Positions 60,223-64,000 of a DNA stretch of 64,000 nt are shown piece by piece. The notes below the pieces were generated by a model, which was not told the DNA's origin, ran no database searches, and was given only the letters and a program-made list of their open reading frames with translations. Within the stretch, counting starts at the first letter, position 1. Every line of letters starts with the position of its first letter. The position numbers and the translations under genes are program-made. This DNA comes from Rudaea sp. (GTDB taxonomy: Bacteria; Pseudomonadota; Gammaproteobacteria; Xanthomonadales; Rhodanobacteraceae): assembly GCA_031291055.1 (NCBI GenBank), contig JARLJU010000340.1:1-64000 (forward strand), written 5' to 3'.

Positions 60223-61661
60223 TTATGGCGGGCATGTCGGCGCCGACGGCGCCGGATCGAAGCTGTTGCCGAACAGCTGGTCCGGAATGACGCGAATCAG
60301 GCCTGGGCAATAGCTGCCGTTTGCCGCAGAGCCGGCTATGGCAACGAAAGCATGACCGACGCTATCGAAGGCGAGCGCGTAAGCGAACGTGTCCGATGTG
60401 CCCGACGCGCCAATGTGCAGCGAGGCCCATCCCGGATGTGCTGGGTCACCAAAACTGGTGTCGTAGCCGGAATCGTCGTTCAGGCGCAGCAGGGCGATAT
60501 TGATGGCACCATCCGATGCAGCTATCGGGCCGGCATCGCCGACGGCGAAAATGTGGCCGTCGGGGAGCGTCTGGGCCGCAACAAGATAGTCTGCACTGGC
60601 GTTGCCCGAGACGACAGGGACCGCAAAACCCGGATATCCGGGTTGCTGGCCATTGCGTTGAAGCTCGCGTCCGCGATACCCGCTGGCGTTGCGCGGGCGA
60701 ATCGATATGCAAGGTAATCGACACCGGTAAAGGAATTTTCGGCAACAACCAAGCGCCCCTGGCCATCAAGCGTGGCCGATTCGACCTGAGGATACCCGTT
60801 CGTTTGAAAATCCACGGCATAACTACCAACCACGCCGTATTGATTGTTGATCGCACCAGTCAAATCCACATCAGATACGGCGATACCTTGACCATCCGAT
60901 GAAGTATAGACACTGTCGACGAGCACCGGGTGATCGGACTGGACTTGTACCTGCAGGCCGAAAACTCGATAGGGAAGAGCAGCGATACCGCTGTTGCCAT
61001 ACGAAGTGATCAACGCGCCGCTGGCATCGAAGTGCGCGACCTCGCCATAGGCGAGGTTTGTAGAGGGGCTGGTGAGATACCACGTGTCATCGGAATCAAT
61101 GGCAATTCCGTCGTAGTGTGCTTCATACATGTTGTTCGCGCTGGCAAAGTCATAGCAGAAGCTGCCGCTCTGATCGCTGGCGAAGCTGGTATCGAGCGTG
61201 CCGGTGCCAGTCAGTTTCAACAGCAGCGTGCAGCTATCCAGTGGAAAAAACAGCCCAGGGCCGGCGTAGGCACCACCGGATGCCAGGATACTGCCATCGG
61301 ACATCAGCCCGACCGTCAGCAGGCTGGCGCCGTAGGGCGCCGAGGGGACTCCGTAAGGCAATACGAACAGACCGTTGTCGCCGAACGCAGTATCCCAGCT
61401 TCCATCCGTGTTGAGGCGACCGACAGCGGCCAGAGGTGAGCCCGTGTTGTTTTGCACGCGACCGGCAACGACGATCTTGCCGTCGCCCTGAACCGCCAGT
61501 GCCAGGATGCGTTCCATCGCCTGGCCGCTGGTGGGCGTTGCGCCGAGCAGCAAGAGGCCGCCAGCACCGAACCGCGAGTCCAGGCCCGTCGTGCCGGCAA
61601 GCACAGACGCGCCGACACCGGCGAGCAGCGCAGCGGCGGCGCATAAAATGGGCGGGCGCAT
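60223..61661 (-). pseudogene. secreted delta-60-repeat protein, frameshifted
   Basis: The start ATG has AAGGA upstream and gives a signal peptide (MRPPILCAAAALLAGVGASVLAG). Delta-60-type beta-propeller repeats follow (LDSRFGAGGLLLLG, WDTAFGDNGLFVLP, LDTSFASDQSGSFCYDF). The frame breaks near 60656. Before it reads ADASFN; after a one-base shift it resumes RNGQQPGYPGFAVPVV and runs to a TAA at 60223. A G missing there would restore FNGNGQQPGYPG, the normal repeat turn. The restored C-terminus has LFGNSFDPAP, like the IFIDGFDGN tail of the propeller protein at 13.3 kb. Either a sequencing error or a recent inactivation. Confidence 0.78.
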
Positions 61662-61733
61662 TATTTTTCCTTCGCTCGACAATAAGCGCGTTCAATGCCG
61701 GAATACAAACATGGCGATCCCTTTGTGCCGGTC

Positions 61734-64000
61734 TCATTTCTCGATCTTGTAATTAATGCCCGCCCGGCTGGACAGCGTGCCGTTCTGTATCTCGATATTG
61801 AAAAGGCGCGTCAATCGATAGCGCAGGGTGACGACTTCGCCGGGCGTGAACAAGCCAACGCCGTAGCTCAGGTATAAACGTGGAGAAAGATACTTGCCGA
61901 CCGTGAGCGCGGCGCCGCCGACGGCGGAACTGTCGGCGACACCGACGTCGTCCAGGCCCATGCGGTTGCCGATGCTTTTCGCCAGCAGGTCGCCGCCTGC
62001 CGTGCCGAGCGCACGCGCGGCGCTGCCGACGGCATCGCCTTCGCCGCTTTTCAGCTGCGACATCGGCTTGCCGGCGACGAGGTAGGACAGCGCGTCGGAC
62101 TGTTCCATCGCCGGGTTCGAGAATACCGTGAGCACGGGTACCTGGGCGGTGCCGCGGATCTGCAGGCCGACAGTCACATCCGGATCGGTGAAGGCGCGCG
62201 TCGCGCGCAGATCGAGGCCGGGGTTGTCGATCGGCGTGCCGGCAAACAGCAGACGCCCCTGGTCGATCGTCAGGTCCTGGCCGTAGGCCTTGTACGTGCC
62301 GTTGACGACGACCTGGCCGCGACCGCTGGTAGCGTGTCCGGGACGCTCCTGCACCGCAAGCTGGCCGCCGAGATAGCCGTCCAGACCGAAACCGACAAGA
62401 TGGACTTCGCGGCCTTGGCGCAGATCCAGGTCGAGCTTTTCGCCGGCGCCGAGTTTCACCGTGATGTCGGCATCCAGCAGCAGGCCGGCCGCGGCGGGGG
62501 TGCTTTGCGCATCGGTCACGACGATGTCCGGCGAGGTCTTCGCCGCGCCACCGCCGGGGAGCTTGCCAAGATCGACATCGGCTTTCGGGATCGTGACCGT
62601 GCCGGTGATTGTGTAAGTGCCGGCGTCGCGCGCAAGCGCCAGTTCGGGCGAGATGCGCACCTGCGCGCCGGGAATATCGGCGGCGAGGAAGTTCTCGCCG
62701 CTGATCCTGATCGCGATCGGCGCGTCGGCGGCCACGCCGAGATCGCCGCTGAGCGCCAGTTTGCCGTCGCCCGATCCAACGCTGCCGTCGACGGCAAAAC
62801 TGCGGCCATCGCCGGAACGCAGCCCGATCCTGCCGTCGTGAAGCTTCAAGCCTGCTGCGGGAATCTCGCTGGCGAAATCCGTCAGCGTCAATTGACCGGC
62901 GACGCCGGGTGCCAGCGTCGTGCCGGACAGCACGAGCCGGGTGTCGAGCTTGCCCTGCGTCGCCGACGTCTGCCCGCCGAGCAAATCGATGAAACCGAGA
63001 TTGGCCAGGTTCGCCGACACCTCGCCGGACAGCGGCATGCCGCCGGCAGTTGCCGCGCCGAGGGCGATATGGCCATCCAGACGTCCGCCGTTGTCGAGGC
63101 TGGCATGCATGTCGATGGCGCTTTGCTGTGGCGCCAGGCTTGCGTCGATGTGGAAGTCCTGGTACGCGACCAGCGGCTGCCCGGCATCATCGGGATAGGC
63201 GATCGAGCCGCTGGCCGAGGTCAGGGTCGCATGTCCATTGAGCGCGCCATCGGCGCCACGGGCGATATCGCCGTTGCCATCGACAATGCCATCGAGCTTG
63301 ATCACCGCATCGGGACTGGCCAGGCGCACGATGCTTGCCAGCAGCAAATGCCGGAGCATGAATTTCGCCTGCGCGTTGCCGGCGGCAGCCTGGGTGGCCG
63401 ATGCGCAGACTTCGGCATCGGTCGAATCCAGGCACAGGTCGCCGAGGCTGAAATCGCCCTTTGCATAGGTGAGCGGCGCGGGCTTGCCGAGTGTCCACGC
63501 GGACTGGCTTGCCGGCGCAAGACTCAGTGCCGTGAGCGTGCCGCGCCAGTCATTGCTGCCTTGCGCGAGCGATCCATCGATCGCCACCGTTACGCCCAGC
63601 TGGGGACCGTAGGCATCGAGCGCGAACGTGTGCGCCGCCCGATTGCCGCGCACGTCGAGCTTGAGCGTATCGAAAACGTGGCCGCCGATGGAAAGTGCTT
63701 TCGCATCCAGATTCACTGTGCCGCCGGGTGCGCTCAAGTCGCCGGCATCGACATCCAGCGCCAGTGCGTCGGCATGGATGTCGCCGAATGCGATCTTGCT
63801 GGCCTCGATTTTTCCGCGCGCCGCCAGCCTGGGCCAGGAACCCAGCAAGGCAATATCGCCGCGCAGGCTGCCGCCGGCCTGGGGAATCCAGTCGCCCAGG
63901 CTGGCGATGGACAGGTTCACTTCGACATCGGTCTGTGCGCCGCTCTTGCCGCGTAACGCGATGGAGCTTTTACCCGAGGCAAGCATAAGCACGCCGTCGA
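61734..64000 (-). CDS. tamB: translocation and assembly module TamB, C-terminal part (partial)
   Basis: At least 755 residues, running past the window edge, so the N-terminal anchor is missing. Long beta-taco repeats (GNGDIARGADGALNGHATL, PGVAGQLTLTDFASEIPAAGLKLHDGRIGLRSGDG) lead to the conserved TamB C-terminal domain: GRGQVVVNGTYKAYGQDLTIDQGRLLFAGTPIDNPGLDLRATR, QSDALSYLVAGKP, LYLSYGVGLFTPGEVVTLRYRLTRLFNIEIQNG and the final SRAGINYKIEK. TamB bridges the inner and outer membranes with TamA and moves phospholipids or helps autotransporter assembly. tamA would lie beyond 64000. Confidence 0.93.
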   Translation of the reverse strand, partial: DGVLMLASGKSSIALRGKSGAQTDVEVNLSIASLGDWIPQAGGSLRGDIALLGSWPRLAARGKIEASKIAFGDIHADALALDVDAGDLSAPGGTVNLDAKALSIGGHVFDTLKLDVRGNRAAHTFALDAYGPQLGVTVAIDGSLAQGSNDWRGTLTALSLAPASQSAWTLGKPAPLTYAKGDFSLGDLCLDSTDAEVCASATQAAAGNAQAKFMLRHLLLASIVRLASPDAVIKLDGIVDGNGDIARGADGALNGHATLTSASGSIAYPDDAGQPLVAYQDFHIDASLAPQQSAIDMHASLDNGGRLDGHIALGAATAGGMPLSGEVSANLANLGFIDLLGGQTSATQGKLDTRLVLSGTTLAPGVAGQLTLTDFASEIPAAGLKLHDGRIGLRSGDGRSFAVDGSVGSGDGKLALSGDLGVAADAPIAIRISGENFLAADIPGAQVRISPELALARDAGTYTITGTVTIPKADVDLGKLPGGGAAKTSPDIVVTDAQSTPAAAGLLLDADITVKLGAGEKLDLDLRQGREVHLVGFGLDGYLGGQLAVQERPGHATSGRGQVVVNGTYKAYGQDLTIDQGRLLFAGTPIDNPGLDLRATRAFTDPDVTVGLQIRGTAQVPVLTVFSNPAMEQSDALSYLVAGKPMSQLKSGEGDAVGSAARALGTAGGDLLAKSIGNRMGLDDVGVADSSAVGGAALTVGKYLSPRLYLSYGVGLFTPGEVVTLRYRLTRLFNIEIQNGTLSSRAGINYKIEK

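Overview
The window reads as chromosomal DNA of a GC-rich gammaproteobacterium of the Xanthomonadales/Lysobacterales, most like a Rhodanobacteraceae member. The grounds are the lptD-surA-pdxA / rsmA-apaG-apaH gene set, PduO, UbiH/UbiI, a LemA-TPM-TPM cluster, and two secreted proteins with a short C-terminal motif of the type F-x-(D/N)-(G/S)-F-D. This placement is inference from gene content, since no rRNA or other marker gene is present. I saw no tRNA, rRNA, CRISPR array, replication origin or intact insertion sequence.

Region 0-6.3 kb holds a Sel1-repeat fragment, a small unknown gene, a patatin-like lipase and, most notably, a split borosin RiPP cluster at 2.4-4.4 kb. The cluster has a SonM-like peptide alpha-N-methyltransferase with the Y-x5-R-x3-Y catalytic spacing, a coupled GNAT acetyltransferase, and two small precursor proteins. 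Each precursor has a helical binding domain and a short hydrophobic core (LICALM and PVVCCGM). A TPR-GGDEF diguanylate cyclase starts 11 nt after the second precursor.

Region 6.4-23.3 kb is an envelope and secretion block. It has two TonB-dependent receptors, a NarL-type histidine kinase and response regulator, a LolA-like protein, and three large secreted beta-propeller proteins with BNR/Asp-box repeats. Region 23.3-36.9 kb holds a candidate structured RNA, a CpxAR-like two-component system with a GTAAG-N5-GTAAG box and a divergent Gly/His-rich secreted protein, a POT peptide transporter, PAP2 phosphatase, UppP, GcvPB, DgkA, TerC, LemA with two TPM proteins, and a YyaL-type thioredoxin-fold protein. 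The YyaL gene carries an in-frame double-hairpin repeat.

Region 37-53.5 kb is mostly core: rlmI, lgt, thyA, folA (behind an 18-codon leader ORF and a start-codon hairpin), apaH, apaG and rsmA, then pdxA, surA and lptD. An accessory stretch of about 5.4 kb (LysR/EamA pair, unknown gene, amino-acid permease, lipocalin-like lipoprotein, GFA protein) separates rsmA from pdxA, which are neighbours in many gammaproteobacteria.

Region 53.6-64 kb has msrB, a tightly overlapping minus-strand operon (histidine phosphatase, DUF6580-like membrane protein, PduO adenosyltransferase, unknown protein, histone-deacetylase-like hydrolase), ubiH and a second ubiquinone hydroxylase, a small membrane protein, a frameshifted delta-60-repeat secreted protein, and the C-terminal part of tamB running off the window.
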